A stretch of DNA of 64,000 bases, taken from Stenotrophomonas beteli (GTDB lineage Bacteria > Pseudomonadota > Gammaproteobacteria > Xanthomonadales > Xanthomonadaceae). A program made the position numbers and the translations under genes. This document shows, in pieces, positions 44,687-54,260 of this stretch; position 1 is the stretch's first letter; every line of letters starts with the position of its first letter. Under the pieces are notes generated by a model. It did no database searches and was not told where the DNA came from. It saw only the letters and a program-made list of their open reading frames with translations. The stretch spans positions 25,899 to 89,898 of the forward strand of contig NZ_LLXV01000038.1 of assembly GCF_001431665.1 (NCBI RefSeq). The letters are read 5' to 3'.

Positions 44687-44715
44687 GGCAGCGCCGGGCC
44701 GGGCCCGGCGCTGCC
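44687..44715. repeat. 12-bp GC palindrome
   Basis: GGCAGCGCCGGG and CCCGGCGCTGCC pair around CCGGG, just after the TonB receptor 2 stop (44726). There is no U-run. Probably a REP-like element or a weak terminator for the receptor transcript. Confidence 0.5.
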
Positions 44716-44725
44716 CCTGCAGCCC

Positions 44726-47683
44726 TCAGAAGGTGAACACGTACTCCAGCGCGAACTCGCGGCCCACCGCACTCAACAGGCGGGTCGGCGCGAAGTCGTA
44801 ATCCAGCTTGTACGGATCCTTGTGGTTCCAGCTCGCCGAGTTGAACGCATTGTTGACGTACACGTTGACCTTGGCGTGCTCGGTCACCTGGTAGCCCACG
44901 TTGAAATTCCAGGTGATGAACGGCCCGACCCGGCCGAAGTAGCGCGCGGTCTGCTGGCCCGCGTTCGGGTTCGGATTGGGTGAGCCATCCGGACGCGTCG
45001 CCGGCTCCAGGCAGTTCAGCGACGGGCTGTCACTGGGCACATAGCCATCGGCGAACGGCAGGCAGCCACCGGGGTTGTCCAGGCGGTCGGTGCCCCAGTG
45101 GTAGCGCACGCCCGGCACCGAGCCCACGCGGTCGGCATAGACGTTGGCGTTCCAGTTGCCGCGCTGCCAGGCCAGGCTCGCGCGCAGCTTGCTGCGCAGG
45201 TCGCGGTCGCGGCGTTCCGGGTTCGGGTCGTTGGCGTAACGCTGTTCCTTGGTGGAGATCTGGTTGGTGTAGTTCACGCCCAGCTGGAAGCTGCCCCATT
45301 GCGCGGTGTCCAGGCGATAGCGCGCGGTCAGGTCGATGCCACGCACTTCACGGCTGGCCAGGTTGAACGGGCCGCGCTCGATCGACACCAGGCGCCCGTT
45401 GCTGTCGCGGTTCACACGGGCCAGGATGCCGGCGCAATACTCGCCACCGGCCGGATTGGCCCACGGCGTACCGTCCATGTTCTTGCCGGTCAGGCAGCCC
45501 GCTTCGCTGGCCAGCACCTCGTCGGCGCCGACGTCGACGATCATGTCTTCCAGCTTGATTGCCCAGTAGTCGGCACTGACCGACAGGTTCGGCATCACGT
45601 CCCAGACGAAGCCGACCGTCCACGAATCGCCGGTCTCCGAGCGCAGCAGCGGTGTGCCACGACGGTTCACGTCAAAGGCGTACCAGACATCGGTGTTGCC
45701 CACGCCGCAGTTGTTGACCAGGTAGGCACCGCTCTGGATGCAGCGCAGCCGATCGTAGGTCAGCACCTCCGAACTGCTCGGCTGGCCCAGCAGGTAGTGC
45801 ATGTCCGGTGCGTGGAAGCTGGTGGCGTACGACCCCCGCACCAGCAGCGATTCGACCGGCCGCCATTCCAGGCCAACGTTCCAGGTGGTTTCCTTCTGGC
45901 TGCCGATGTTCAGCGCTTGGCTGCTGTCGTCGGCCTTGTAGTTGCCGTAGCGGTCATAGCGCGCGGCTGCGGTGGCGGTCACGCTGTCCAGCAGCGGAAT
46001 CTTGAACTCGACGCCGGCCGAGTAGCGGGTGCGCTCGCCGCCACCGCGATCGACGTTCTGCAGATCGAAGTCGATGCCCGCGCGCGGGTCGGGGCTGAGG
46101 TGGTAGCCCTGCTGCGCGACTTCAGCCACCGCCGCGAACGAGATCGGGCCGGCCCAGCCCTGGAACAGCTCGCCGGTGATGTCCGCCGAGGCCTGGTTGA
46201 CCCATGAGGCCGCGCGGTTCTTCGCCACCGTGCCCATCTGCCAGTACTGGTCCGGCGTGATCGGGTTCCACCAGCGCGATTCGTTCAACGCATAGATCGC
46301 CTCGCCATCGGCGGTGGTGCCCAGGCGCGGGCCAAGGAAGTAGTCATACGACTTCTGCTCGTCGACCACGTTCTGCCGCTCCTCCACCCGGTAGTACGAA
46401 CGCCCCACCGTGGCGCTCCAGTCGAAGCGGTCGGCCAAGCGCCCGCGCAGGCCCGCGCTCCAGTCCCAGGACAGTTCGCGGTTGGTGTTGCGCAGGGTAT
46501 CCAGGCCGCCGACCTCGTTCGGGGTGAACTGGCGCACGCCCAGGATCGGCCGGTTGCGGTTGGCATCCCAGTAATAGCCGTTGTCATCGTCGATCAGCGA
46601 CACGCCGGGCGGATTGGTGCCCCAGATCGCTTCGGAGCGATACACCGCCAGGTTGGTCCAGGCCTGCAGGTCATTGCTGAAATCGAAGGTGGCGTACAGG
46701 TTTCCGGACACGTTCTCGGCGCCGCCGGTAAGCAGCCAGTTGGCGTAGTCGGCGCTCATGCCGCACAGGCGGCCGGTGTTGGTGATGCGGTTGGCGGCGT
46801 AGTTGTAGACCAATCGATCGGCGGTGTAATACTCGCCGTCGAATTTTTCGCAGGTGCCGGTGGGCGGCGCCAGGCGCTGGCCCGTGGTCGGATCGATCAG
46901 CGCCAGGCCGGCGGTGGGACGGAAGCCGACCTTGCGTTGTTCCATGTTCCAGGACGGGTACGGCGCATCGTCGGCATCGTCCATCTGCGGGCGATCACGC
47001 CCGAACAGCGGGTCGCGCTTGGTGTACTGCAGCGCGTAGGTCACGCTCCAGTTGTCGCCGGTCTTGCCACCGGCCCAGGACAGATCCCAGGTATCACGCC
47101 CGCCTTCGGTGGAGGTACCGCCACGCACGCGCACTTCGTCGCCGTCGTAATTGGTCTTGAGGATGACGTTGACCACGCCGGCGATCGCATCGGAGCCATA
47201 GATGGCCGAGGCACCGCCAGTCAGCACTTCGATGCGCTCGACCGCCGCGGCCGGAATGTTGCCGTAGTTGGAGAAGTTGGTTTCACCGCCATACGGCAGC
47301 GGGTAGTCGGCCACACGGCGGCCGTTGACCAGCAGCAGCGAACGGTTCGGACCCATGCCGCGCAGGTTCAGGCCGCTGGCGTTGGGCGTGTGCGAGCCCC
47401 ACTGCGAGGCGGCTTCGACCGTGCCGGTCGCTTCGGTGAGCGTCTTCAACGCGTCATACACGCTGACGAAGCCCTCTTTCTGGATCTGCTGGGCGGTGAT
47501 CACGTTGACCGGCGTCGGACCCTCGACGCTGGCGCGCTTGATGCGCGAGCCGGTGACGGTGACTGCGTCGAGATCCTTGGTAGACGAGCTTGAGGCTTGC
47601 TGCGCATTGGCAGCCAGGGGAAGCAGGGCCAGGACCAGGGCCTGGGACAGCAGGTGACGACGCTTGCGGACGATCTGAGCCAT
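44726..47683 (-). CDS. TonB-dependent outer-membrane receptor 2 (glycan-type)
   Basis: A 985-aa receptor with signal peptide ([19 protein letters not shown]) and a TonB-box-like [13 protein letters not shown]. The plug domain has [39 protein letters not shown] and [20 protein letters not shown], with a long barrel after residue 190 and a Phe-terminal FALEYVFTF. This is the GSRI(K/A)R class of receptors, common in Xanthomonadaceae carbohydrate loci and unlike receptor 1. Two operator-like palindromes stand 71 and 105 nt upstream. Confidence 0.88.
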   Translation of the reverse strand: MAQIVRKRRHLLSQALVLALLPLAANAQQASSSSTKDLDAVTVTGSRIKRASVEGPTPVNVITAQQIQKEGFVSVYDALKTLTEATGTVEAASQWGSHTPNASGLNLRGMGPNRSLLLVNGRRVADYPLPYGGETNFSNYGNIPAAAVERIEVLTGGASAIYGSDAIAGVVNVILKTNYDGDEVRVRGGTSTEGGRDTWDLSWAGGKTGDNWSVTYALQYTKRDPLFGRDRPQMDDADDAPYPSWNMEQRKVGFRPTAGLALIDPTTGQRLAPPTGTCEKFDGEYYTADRLVYNYAANRITNTGRLCGMSADYANWLLTGGAENVSGNLYATFDFSNDLQAWTNLAVYRSEAIWGTNPPGVSLIDDDNGYYWDANRNRPILGVRQFTPNEVGGLDTLRNTNRELSWDWSAGLRGRLADRFDWSATVGRSYYRVEERQNVVDEQKSYDYFLGPRLGTTADGEAIYALNESRWWNPITPDQYWQMGTVAKNRAASWVNQASADITGELFQGWAGPISFAAVAEVAQQGYHLSPDPRAGIDFDLQNVDRGGGERTRYSAGVEFKIPLLDSVTATAAARYDRYGNYKADDSSQALNIGSQKETTWNVGLEWRPVESLLVRGSYATSFHAPDMHYLLGQPSSSEVLTYDRLRCIQSGAYLVNNCGVGNTDVWYAFDVNRRGTPLLRSETGDSWTVGFVWDVMPNLSVSADYWAIKLEDMIVDVGADEVLASEAGCLTGKNMDGTPWANPAGGEYCAGILARVNRDSNGRLVSIERGPFNLASREVRGIDLTARYRLDTAQWGSFQLGVNYTNQISTKEQRYANDPNPERRDRDLRSKLRASLAWQRGNWNANVYADRVGSVPGVRYHWGTDRLDNPGGCLPFADGYVPSDSPSLNCLEPATRPDGSPNPNPNAGQQTARYFGRVGPFITWNFNVGYQVTEHAKVNVYVNNAFNSASWNHKDPYKLDYDFAPTRLLSAVGREFALEYVFTF

Positions 47684-47753
47684 GGGTGGTTGCTCTTCGA
47701 AGATGTGGACGCACGGACGGGTGGTGGCGCGGCACTACGGCTGATCCGGGCGC

Positions 47754-47767
47754 CTGGATCGGTTCAA
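47754..47767. promoter_or_regulatory. putative LacI-type operator (TonB receptor 2, proximal)
   Basis: CTGGATCGGTTCAA, the weakest copy (one central mismatch), 71 nt upstream of receptor 2 and 34 nt centre to centre from the next site, about three helical turns. Confidence 0.5.
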
Positions 47768-47787
47768 GACCGTCGCGGCGCCCCCCT

Positions 47788-47801
47788 GTGGATCGATCCA
47801 A
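47788..47801. promoter_or_regulatory. putative LacI-type operator (TonB receptor 2, distal)
   Basis: GTGGATCGATCCAA, a near-perfect palindrome sharing GGATCGATCC with the sites in front of GH92, receptor 1 and glucokinase. Confidence 0.65.
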
Positions 47802-48167
47802 ACTAAAGCACAGCTGAACCACGCCGGGCATGCGGCGACGCAGCAACACCCGGCGGGAAGGCGTTGACGGTTTCCGGTATGCAGCACAATCAAAGGGTTG
47901 CGAAACATCGCTGAGAGAGCGGCGCACGAAGTAGTGACACGATCGCGACAATCGCGCGCGGAACGTTTTTGTCCGCCCTCAGCGATTCCCCTCACCCGAT
48001 CGAGTCGGGACGAAGTGGCCATTTCGGAGGGCGTAGCGGCTCGACGCATCGCCTCCGGGTCCGATACCCCACCATTCGATGGTGAACCCGTCGCCCTGCC
48101 AGATGACCGAGGAAAAGTCGGATTCACTGTGGGGTCGCCGTGAGTTCTGGCTCGCCAGAGACAGGGT
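47802..48167. other. intergenic stretch without recognised genes
   Basis: About 366 nt upstream of the receptor 2 operators. Short open frames on both strands have neither ribosome sites nor familiar sequence. The part nearest the operators should hold the receptor promoter. No repeat of note was seen. Confidence 0.5.
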
Positions 48168-48521
48168 CTAAAGGCAGCTGCTGATCAATACCCTGCCGCG
48201 CTCAATGGGCTTCGGCAGGGTCAATTCGTAGACGAACAGATGGATCTCGCGCCCCGCGCCACAGCGCCCCATCGGGTTGGAAGCGTTTGAATCGAACACC
48301 TGATAGAGCGCGCGAAAGCGCTTCTCCCCGATCCGATGTACCCGTGTGTCGACGAACACGCCTGTAGCAGCGGGTGCCAGCGTCACGCCGCCCAGCACAG
48401 CGTCGATGCCGCCGCCCTCGGGTCCGGCCGCCTTCCAGAAGAGCGTCGGGGGCTGTCCCTCCTCTGCAGCTATTGCGGCGGTGGGCAGCAAACAGAGAAG
48501 TAGCAGGAGCAATCGAGGCAT
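48168..48521 (-). CDS. small exported hypothetical protein
   Basis: A 117-aa protein with a signal peptide (MPRLLLLLLCLLPTAAIAA), then a mature part of about 98 residues with two Cys (MGRCGAGRE and the C-terminal ISSCL) likely joined in the periplasm, and beta-rich segments (GVFVDTRVHRI, FRALYQVFDSN, IHLFVYELTLP). No family recognised. It lies between TonB receptor 2 and cutC but has gaps on both sides, so operon membership is uncertain. Confidence 0.55.
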   Translation of the reverse strand: MPRLLLLLLCLLPTAAIAAEEGQPPTLFWKAAGPEGGGIDAVLGGVTLAPAATGVFVDTRVHRIGEKRFRALYQVFDSNASNPMGRCGAGREIHLFVYELTLPKPIERGRVLISSCL

Positions 48522-48688
48522 GCGGAAGGAGGATCATTGCCACGGGGAGTTGGACCCCACTGTCAATAATCCTGGCATGATCGTCTACCCGGAAACACGG
48601 AGGCCCCTACGTTCCGCTGTTTGGCAGACTGACTGGCGATCCACGCGCGTCAGAAGCGTCATTTTTCGGCAACGCGTGAGCATCCGGT

Positions 48689-48724
48689 TGGGGTCAGATC
48701 CCTTCTGCGAAGGGATCTGACCCC
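48689..48724. repeat. GGGGTCAGATCC-type hairpin, copy 2
   Basis: TGGGGTCAGATCCCTTC and GAAGGGATCTGACCCC pair almost fully. It begins 10 nt beyond the cutC stop (48734), where it could end or stabilise the transcript. Confidence 0.85.
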
Positions 48725-48733
48725 GGGCAGCTC

Positions 48734-49465
48734 TCAGCCGTCCAACGCCTGCCGCAGGGCGGCCACGGTGGCGCTGGCGGTCTGGCTCCAGTCCGGGTCC
48801 AGGCCGCGCAGGGCCGGGTTCTGGAACTGCATGGCCGAGCGGCGCAGGCCTTTTGCGGACGCGTGCAGTTCGGTACAGCCCGTCTGACGCGCGACGGCGG
48901 CGATATTGGCCGGGCCCAGCCCGGCGCCGGCCATCACACTGATGCGCCCCGCCGCCTGCGTGACCAGACCCGCCAGCACATCCGCGCCCGCTTCGGCACT
49001 GACCTGGCCGCCCGAGGTCAGCACGCGCTCGCAACCCAGTTCGATCACCTGCTCCAGTGCCGCCGGCAGATCGCGGGCGGCGTCGAAGGCGCGATGGAAG
49101 GTCACCTGCAACGGCCCGGCGGCCTGCACCAGTTCGCGGCACAGCGCCACGTCGATGCCGCCCTGCACATCCAGCGCACCGATCACCACGCCATCGCAGC
49201 CGAGCGCGCGGCACTGCGCGATGTCACGCAGCATCAGTTCGGTTTCCAGCGCGTCGTAGTGGAAGTCGCCCGGGCGTGGCCGCACCAGCACGAACAGCGG
49301 AATCGACAGGCGCTCGCGGGCCATCGCGACGCTGGCGAACGACGGCGTGGTGCCGCCCTCGGCCAGGTTGCCGAACAGCTCGATGCGGTCGGCGCCACCG
49401 GCCTGAGCGGCCAGCGCCGAGGCCAGCGAGTTGCTGGCGATTTCCAGAGTGAGCCGCGTGCTCAC
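48734..49465 (-). CDS. cutC: CutC-family TIM-barrel protein
   Basis: A 243-aa protein with the CutC pattern: LEIASNSLASALAAQAGGAD, RIELFGNLAEGGTTPS, FVLVRPRPGDFHY, VTFHRAFDAARD, RVLTSGGQVSAEAG and ELHASAKG. CutC has been called a copper homeostasis protein, but its biochemical role is unsettled. Here it starts with GTG overlapping the glycosylasparaginase stop by 4 nt (GTGA). That places it in a sugar operon, with no CueR-type site in front, although copA and copZ are only 4-8 kb away. Confidence 0.9.
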   Translation of the reverse strand: MSTRLTLEIASNSLASALAAQAGGADRIELFGNLAEGGTTPSFASVAMARERLSIPLFVLVRPRPGDFHYDALETELMLRDIAQCRALGCDGVVIGALDVQGGIDVALCRELVQAAGPLQVTFHRAFDAARDLPAALEQVIELGCERVLTSGGQVSAEAGADVLAGLVTQAAGRISVMAGAGLGPANIAAVARQTGCTELHASAKGLRRSAMQFQNPALRGLDPDWSQTASATVAALRQALDG

Positions 49466-50460
49466 GCCTGGGTGCTCGTGTAGATCGACGGCGAGTCGCG
49501 CAGGTCGTCCTGGCGCTGGTCATCGCACACCGCATAGACGAAGCCGCGGTGCAGCGCATAGGCGCCGACCTCGCCCCGCTTGTTCATGGCCAGGAAACAC
49601 ACCTGCAGCGTTCTGCTCGCTTCCGGGCGCTTGCGCACCACGCGGTCGATCGCCTCGCGGCAGGCCTGCGCCGGCGAGCGCCCCTGGCGCATCAGCTCGA
49701 CCACCAGGAACGAGGCGGCGTTGCGGATCATCTCCTCGCCCACGCCCGAGGCCGTAGCCGCGCCGACCTCGTTGTCGACATACAGGCCGGCACCGATGAT
49801 CGGGCTGTCGCCCACGCGTCCGTGCAGTTTCCAGGCCATGCCGCTGGTGGTGCAGGCACCGGCAAGGTTGCCGCGGGCATCCAGCGCGAGCATGCCGATG
49901 GTGTCGTGGTTGTCGCTGTTACCGGGCATGCCCCGGCGCTCGGCGTTGATCTGTGGCTGGTACTTCTCGGTCTTCAGCCATTCGCGCCAGGCGGCTTCGG
50001 CCTGCGGCGTCAGCAGATGCTGGCGCTCGAAGCCCTGCTGCATGGCGAACTGCTGCGCACCCTCGCCCACCAGCAGCACATGCGGGCTGTTCTCCATCAC
50101 TTTGCGCGCCACCGACACCGGATGCAGGATGTCGACCAGCGCGGCCACCGCACCACAGCGGCCATCGCCGTCCATGATGCTGGCGTCCAGGCTCAGCACG
50201 CCGTCGCGATCGGGGTTGCCGCAATGGCCGACGGTGGGATTGCACAGTTCGCTCTCGGCCCAGCGTGCGCCGGCTTCGACCGCATCCAGCGCGCTGCCGC
50301 CGCCGGCCAGCACCTTCCATGCGGCCTGGTTGGCCGGCACGCCGAAATCCCAGGTTGAAACGACCTTCGCCCTGCCTTGGCTGCGCGCCTGCACGCCCGG
50401 TAATGCTGCGATGCCTGCGGCCAGTGCGCCGGCCTGAAGGAACTGCCTGCGATCCACCAT
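49462..50460 (-). CDS. Tat-exported glycosylasparaginase (N4-(beta-GlcNAc)-L-asparaginase)
   Basis: A 332-aa Ntn-hydrolase. The N-terminus MVDRRQFLQAGALAAGIAAL is a twin-arginine signal. VVSTWDFGVPANQAAWKVLA opens the alpha chain, and autocleavage is expected before Thr of NHDTIGMLALD (about T186). GRVGDSPIIGAGLYVDNEVG and ATASGVGEEMIR are conserved family segments. It splits the GlcNAc-Asn bond of glycoasparagines. GGGAGGGG just before ATG 50460 is a strong ribosome site. It sits between glucokinase and cutC in one operon. Confidence 0.9.
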   Translation of the reverse strand: MVDRRQFLQAGALAAGIAALPGVQARSQGRAKVVSTWDFGVPANQAAWKVLAGGGSALDAVEAGARWAESELCNPTVGHCGNPDRDGVLSLDASIMDGDGRCGAVAALVDILHPVSVARKVMENSPHVLLVGEGAQQFAMQQGFERQHLLTPQAEAAWREWLKTEKYQPQINAERRGMPGNSDNHDTIGMLALDARGNLAGACTTSGMAWKLHGRVGDSPIIGAGLYVDNEVGAATASGVGEEMIRNAASFLVVELMRQGRSPAQACREAIDRVVRKRPEASRTLQVCFLAMNKRGEVGAYALHRGFVYAVCDDQRQDDLRDSPSIYTSTQA

Positions 50461-50511
50461 TTTCCCCTCCCAGTCTGCAATGCGCGGCCGGCCCGATGCC
50501 GGTCGCAGCGA

Positions 50512-51534
50512 TCAGTCGTGCGCGGGCTGCCGCGCGGCATGCCAGACCGCCGCGCCGAGCACGCCCAGCTGGCCATGCTCTACACGCCACACCGGCACCT
50601 GGCGCAGCACCTCGGTCAGCACGCCCTTGTTGAGGAAGCGCTCGCGGAATCGACCATCGGCCAGGAAATCCTGCACGTGCGCGGAAATGCCCCCGGCCAG
50701 GTACACCGAGCGCGCGCCGACGGCGATTGCCGCGTCGCCGGCCAGGCTGCCCAGCCACGCACAGAAGACCTGCAACGTTTCCACCGCCAGTGCATCCTCA
50801 CCGCCACGCGCGGCGCCGATCAGCGCCTCCGTACTGGTCCACACCGGGGTGACGCCGCGCAGTTCGCACAGGCACGGATACAGGTTCATCAGGCCGCTGC
50901 CGGACAGCACGCGTTCGTTGTCCACGTGCGGCCAACGCTGCAGCAGACGGCCCAGCACCTGCAGTTCCAGCGTATTGCCGGCGCCAAGCGCGGCATGGCC
51001 GATCTCGCTGGCCAGCACCGGGCGCTCGCCGTCGGCAAAGCGCAGCGCGGCGCCCAGGCCGGTGCCGGCGCCCAGCACCAGCGCCGGGAACGCCTGCGCC
51101 GGGTCGGCATCGCCATTGAGCGGCACCAGCGTGTCCGGCTGCAGGTAAGGGATGGCCAGCGCCACCGCCTCGAAATCGTTGATCAGCTGCAGCTCGTGCA
51201 GCCCGGACTGCGCACGGGTGGCCGACAGCGAGACCGTCCACGGCAGGTTGGAATTGATCAGCACGTCGCCATCGAGCAGCCCAGCGATGGCGACCACTGC
51301 GGTCTGCACCGGCTGGCCGAGGCCTGCGGTGAAGTCGGCCAGGATCGCGGCCAGGCTGGGATGGTCGGCGCAGCCGTAGGTGCGATGACTGCCCAGCAGC
51401 GGCGCCTGACCGGGTTGGGTTTCAGCCAGCGCGAGGCGGGCAAAGGTGCCGCCGACATCGGCGACCACCAGACGGCGCGGAGGACCGCCGCGGGCGGAGT
51501 CGGAAGAAACCGGAGACGCTGCTGCGATGGTCAC
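50512..51534 (-). CDS. glk: glucokinase
   Basis: A 340-aa ROK-independent, bacterial Glk-family kinase: VVADVGGTFARLALAE (phosphate 1, about 23-38), LINDFEAVALAIPYL, LVLGAGTGLGAALRF (adenosine-side loop) and SEIGHAALG. It phosphorylates glucose and possibly related hexoses. GTG at 51534 is the start, with CAGG 8-11 nt before. A GATCGAT palindrome ends only 10 nt upstream of the start, so its expression is expected to be repressed with the mannoside genes. Leads the glk-asparaginase-cutC operon. Confidence 0.88.
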   Translation of the reverse strand: MTIAAASPVSSDSARGGPPRRLVVADVGGTFARLALAETQPGQAPLLGSHRTYGCADHPSLAAILADFTAGLGQPVQTAVVAIAGLLDGDVLINSNLPWTVSLSATRAQSGLHELQLINDFEAVALAIPYLQPDTLVPLNGDADPAQAFPALVLGAGTGLGAALRFADGERPVLASEIGHAALGAGNTLELQVLGRLLQRWPHVDNERVLSGSGLMNLYPCLCELRGVTPVWTSTEALIGAARGGEDALAVETLQVFCAWLGSLAGDAAIAVGARSVYLAGGISAHVQDFLADGRFRERFLNKGVLTEVLRQVPVWRVEHGQLGVLGAAVWHAARQPAHD

Positions 51535-51544
51535 GCTGGCCTGC

Positions 51545-51558
51545 TTGGATCGATTGAA
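51545..51558. promoter_or_regulatory. putative LacI-type operator (glucokinase operon)
   Basis: TTGGATCGATTGAA, a 14-bp palindrome-like site (one asymmetric base) 10 nt before the GTG start of glk. It matches the operator class in front of GH92 and both TonB receptors. Confidence 0.65.
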
Positions 51559-51618
51559 TCGCCCCGATTCTCAGGCATCGGGGCGGCTTTGCCTAGCGCG
51601 CCGGTGGTTCAGGTGGGC

Positions 51619-51903
51619 CTACATGCCTTCCTGTTCGGCCACCTGTACGCCGTCCACCAGCACGCGCAGGCGCTGCGGACGGAAGCCGGCGAACAGCAGC
51701 GGCCGGGTGCGCTCGACCAGCACTTCGTGGCCGGCGATGTGGCGCAGCCACGACTGTACCAGCGAGAACGAGAAATGCGTGCCAGGGTGCCAGGGATGCT
51801 GCACCCAGACCTTCTCGGTGGCGCTCTGCAGCAGCATCGCGCCGGTGAACCAGTGGCGGCTGAGAGTGACCGGCGTGGTGCCGGCCATGAAACGGATATC
51901 CAT
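51619..51903 (-). CDS. small conserved hypothetical protein
   Basis: A 94-aa protein without a signal peptide: MDIRFMAGTTPVTLSRHWFT, a central aromatic part (WVQHPWHPGTHFSFSLVQSW) and KVWV/LRVLVDG beta strands. No family is recognised. It lies 45 nt downstream of the phosphoesterase and 60 nt before the glk operator, so it could be the last gene of the phosphoesterase transcript. Confidence 0.6.
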   Translation of the reverse strand: MDIRFMAGTTPVTLSRHWFTGAMLLQSATEKVWVQHPWHPGTHFSFSLVQSWLRHIAGHEVLVERTRPLLFAGFRPQRLRVLVDGVQVAEQEGM

Positions 51904-51948
51904 GCTGCGTCCTTTCGTGATGGGAATCGTGGATCTGAAGCGTCGGGC

Positions 51949-53538
51949 TCAGGGCTGGGCCGTCTGCAGGCTGTAGCTGGTGGTGGCCGTGAACACCGCC
52001 CCATCGGGCTGGGTCGAGCGGACCTCGACCTTGTGGCTACCCACGGCCAGATCGGTCGGCAGCGCACCACGCCACAGGTGCGGCGATGCGGTGGCCTCCG
52101 GCGAGCGGTCATAGCCGCGCAACGTGCCGGCCAGATCATCGGCCACGTTCTCCACCATCAGGCGCGGATCGGGCTGGCTGACCTGCTTCATCGGCTGCCA
52201 GGCGCCGCCATCGACGCGGTACTCGACCACACTCCGATCCTCGCCCATGTAGACGTTGGCGTAGACACCCCACGCCGGATAGGCCCCCTGGCGCAGCACC
52301 TTCGGCGCGTGCAGGCCGATCTGCTCGCTGGCCGGCCTGCCGGCCACGCGGTACTGCAGGCGATAGCTGCCGTTGCCGGCCACGTCGAGCAATGCATAGC
52401 CCTTCGGCGTGCCGTCGCTCATGGTGCTGTCCGGCACGCCAGCGGCATTCTTCACGCCCGACCAGAACGCACCGCAGTTGGCACCCACGTTGTACTCGTG
52501 CAGCGGCTTGTCGCCGTTCCAGCCATCGGCCTTGCCGTGGTAGACGTGCTGCTGGGTGTGGCTGTGGCCGCTGAGCACCAGCACGTTGCGGAAGTCCTTG
52601 AGCAGATCGAACAGGCGCTGGCGGTCGGCATGACGGAAGGTCTCGCGCCCCGGTGCCGCGTCGAACAGCGGGATGTGCATGCCCAGCACCAGCAGGCGGT
52701 CCTTGTGCAGGCCCTTCAGGTAGCCGGCAAGGAACGCGAACTGGTCTTCGCGCAGGCCACCGACGTATTTCGGCCTGGCCTTCGGGTCATACACCACGTC
52801 ATCGAGGAACACGAAGCTGGCACCGCCCTCTTCCACCGCGTAGGTGTCCGGGCCATAGATGTTGCGCCAGCTGTCCAGCGAATGCGCGTCGCTGGCCGCA
52901 TCGAAATCGAGGTCGTGGTTGCCCGGCACATGGAACCAGGGCACGCCAAGCGTCGTGGTGACCTTGTTGATCGCCGGATAGAGCGTCAGGTCGTCGTTGA
53001 CGATGTCACCCAGGGTGGTACCCATGCGCGCCTTGGTCTGCCCGACCAGCGGCGCCACGATCGACTGCTGGTAGTAGCCGATGTCCTTCAGGCTGGCGGT
53101 CTGCGAATCGGTGAATACCAGCATCTGGAAACCAAGGCGGCTGTCATGGCGATCCGACTGCAGGGCGAAATCCCAGTTGCGGGTGACATCGCCGGTGGCG
53201 GCGATGCCACCGTACTTCAGCGCCGGCGAGCCGTTCGGGCGGTAGTGGCGCCAGAACGAGGGCAGGCCATCGGCCGCTTTCGGGAAGGAATACGCATCGG
53301 GCTTGATCACGAACACGGTCTGTCCGTCGCGAACCGGCAAGCTGTAGCTGCCATCGGCGGCGGTCTTGACGATGGCCTCGCCGTTGGACACCTGTACCCC
53401 GGCCAGGCCCGGATCGGTCGCGCCGCGCCCCGGCCGGCCATCGCGCTCCAGATAGACCTTGCCGGTGACCACGGTGTCCGCGGCCCAGGCCGGCGAGGTC
53501 AGCAACAGGCAGCACAACCAGGCGGCAGGCAGTTTCAT
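51949..53538 (-). CDS. exported calcineurin-like metallophosphoesterase with flanking beta domains
   Basis: About 529 aa (an ATG at 53547 adds 3). A signal peptide MKLPAAWLCCLLLTSPAWAA is followed by a carboxypeptidase-regulatory-like beta domain (about 24-95). The metallophosphatase core follows: VFTDSQTA, LGDIVNDDLT, VPGNHDLDFDAASDA, LGMHIPLFD and LSGHSHTQQH. The first metal motif is D-S-Q where most families have D-x-H. A C-terminal beta domain runs from about 395. Substrate unknown; it may be a phosphodiester or phosphosugar in the periplasm. Its place beside the glycan genes suggests processing of phosphorylated glycans, which is inference. Confidence 0.82.
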   Translation of the reverse strand: MKLPAAWLCCLLLTSPAWAADTVVTGKVYLERDGRPGRGATDPGLAGVQVSNGEAIVKTAADGSYSLPVRDGQTVFVIKPDAYSFPKAADGLPSFWRHYRPNGSPALKYGGIAATGDVTRNWDFALQSDRHDSRLGFQMLVFTDSQTASLKDIGYYQQSIVAPLVGQTKARMGTTLGDIVNDDLTLYPAINKVTTTLGVPWFHVPGNHDLDFDAASDAHSLDSWRNIYGPDTYAVEEGGASFVFLDDVVYDPKARPKYVGGLREDQFAFLAGYLKGLHKDRLLVLGMHIPLFDAAPGRETFRHADRQRLFDLLKDFRNVLVLSGHSHTQQHVYHGKADGWNGDKPLHEYNVGANCGAFWSGVKNAAGVPDSTMSDGTPKGYALLDVAGNGSYRLQYRVAGRPASEQIGLHAPKVLRQGAYPAWGVYANVYMGEDRSVVEYRVDGGAWQPMKQVSQPDPRLMVENVADDLAGTLRGYDRSPEATASPHLWRGALPTDLAVGSHKVEVRSTQPDGAVFTATTSYSLQTAQP

Positions 53539-53570
53539 GGGAGACATCCGGCAAAAAGAGACGCGGTATT

Positions 53571-53628
53571 GTAGTGCCGAGCCATGCTCGGCTGCATTTC
53601 CGGCAGGTAGTGCCCGCCGCTGGCCGGG
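53571..53628. repeat. SMAG-type palindromes
   Basis: GTAGTGCCGAGCCATGCTCG at 53571 and a second GTAGTGCCCGCCGCTGGCCG at 53607, in the gap between the phosphoesterase start and the end of the his operon. They probably form hairpins at the 3' end of the his transcript. Confidence 0.8.
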
Positions 53629-53639
53629 ATTACCGCACC

Positions 53640-54260
53640 TCAACGATGGCGTTTCTCCAGCACCGCCCGCGCATCCTCCAGCGACAGCCCTCGCGCGCGC
53701 AGCAGCACCAGCAGGTGGTACAGCAGGTCCGAGGCCTCGCCGAGCAGCGCCTCGTCATCCTGCGCCACCGCCGCCAGCGCGGTCTCCACGCCCTCCTCGC
53801 CCACCTTCTGCGCGATGCGGCGGATCCCGCCTTCGAACAACGAGGTGGTGTAGCTGCCGGGTGGGCGCTGTGCCTCGCGCATCGCCACCAGCTGGTTCAA
53901 CCCACCGAGGAAATCCTTCGGTGCGCCATCGAAACAGCTCTCGGCGCCAGTGTGGCAGGTTGGCCCGGCCGGGCGTGCCATCACCAGCAACGTGTCGGCG
54001 TCGCAGTCGACACTGATCGACTGCACCGCCAGTACGTTGCCGGACTGCTCGCCCTTGGTCCACAGCCGTTGCTTGCTGCGGCTGAAGAAGGTCATGTGGC
54101 CGATCGCCAGGGTGGCCGCCAGCGACTCGGTGCTGACATAGCCCAGCATCAGCACCTGCAGCGTATCGGCATCCTGCACCACCGCCGGCAGCAGGCCGTC
54201 GCCCTTGCCCCAGTCGAGCGCCTGAAGCGCATCCCATGACGGCCTGATTTCAATAGACAT
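53640..54260 (-). CDS. hisI: bifunctional phosphoribosyl-AMP cyclohydrolase / phosphoribosyl-ATP pyrophosphatase
   Basis: A 206-aa HisIE fusion. The N-terminal PRA-cyclohydrolase (1-115) has [40 protein letters not shown] with Asp and Cys metal ligands, and GAESCF. The C-terminal PRA-PH (about 120-206) has [13 protein letters not shown] and [18 protein letters not shown]. It performs the second and third steps of histidine synthesis. Start overlaps hisF by 11 nt; last gene of the operon. Confidence 0.95.
   Translation of the reverse strand: MSIEIRPSWDALQALDWGKGDGLLPAVVQDADTLQVLMLGYVSTESLAATLAIGHMTFFSRSKQRLWTKGEQSGNVLAVQSISVDCDADTLLVMARPAGPTCHTGAESCFDGAPKDFLGGLNQLVAMREAQRPPGSYTTSLFEGGIRRIAQKVGEEGVETALAAVAQDDEALLGEASDLLYHLLVLLRARGLSLEDARAVLEKRHR

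Noticed and set aside
47898..48143. Possible 81-aa plus-strand protein upstream of TonB receptor 2
   Set aside because: No ribosome site, no familiar sequence, polar Arg/Ala-rich composition; treated as non-coding.
50518..53574. Plus-strand frame of about 1,000 codons spanning glucokinase to the phosphoesterase
   Set aside because: It crosses several well-supported minus-strand genes and an operator, and shows no domain.
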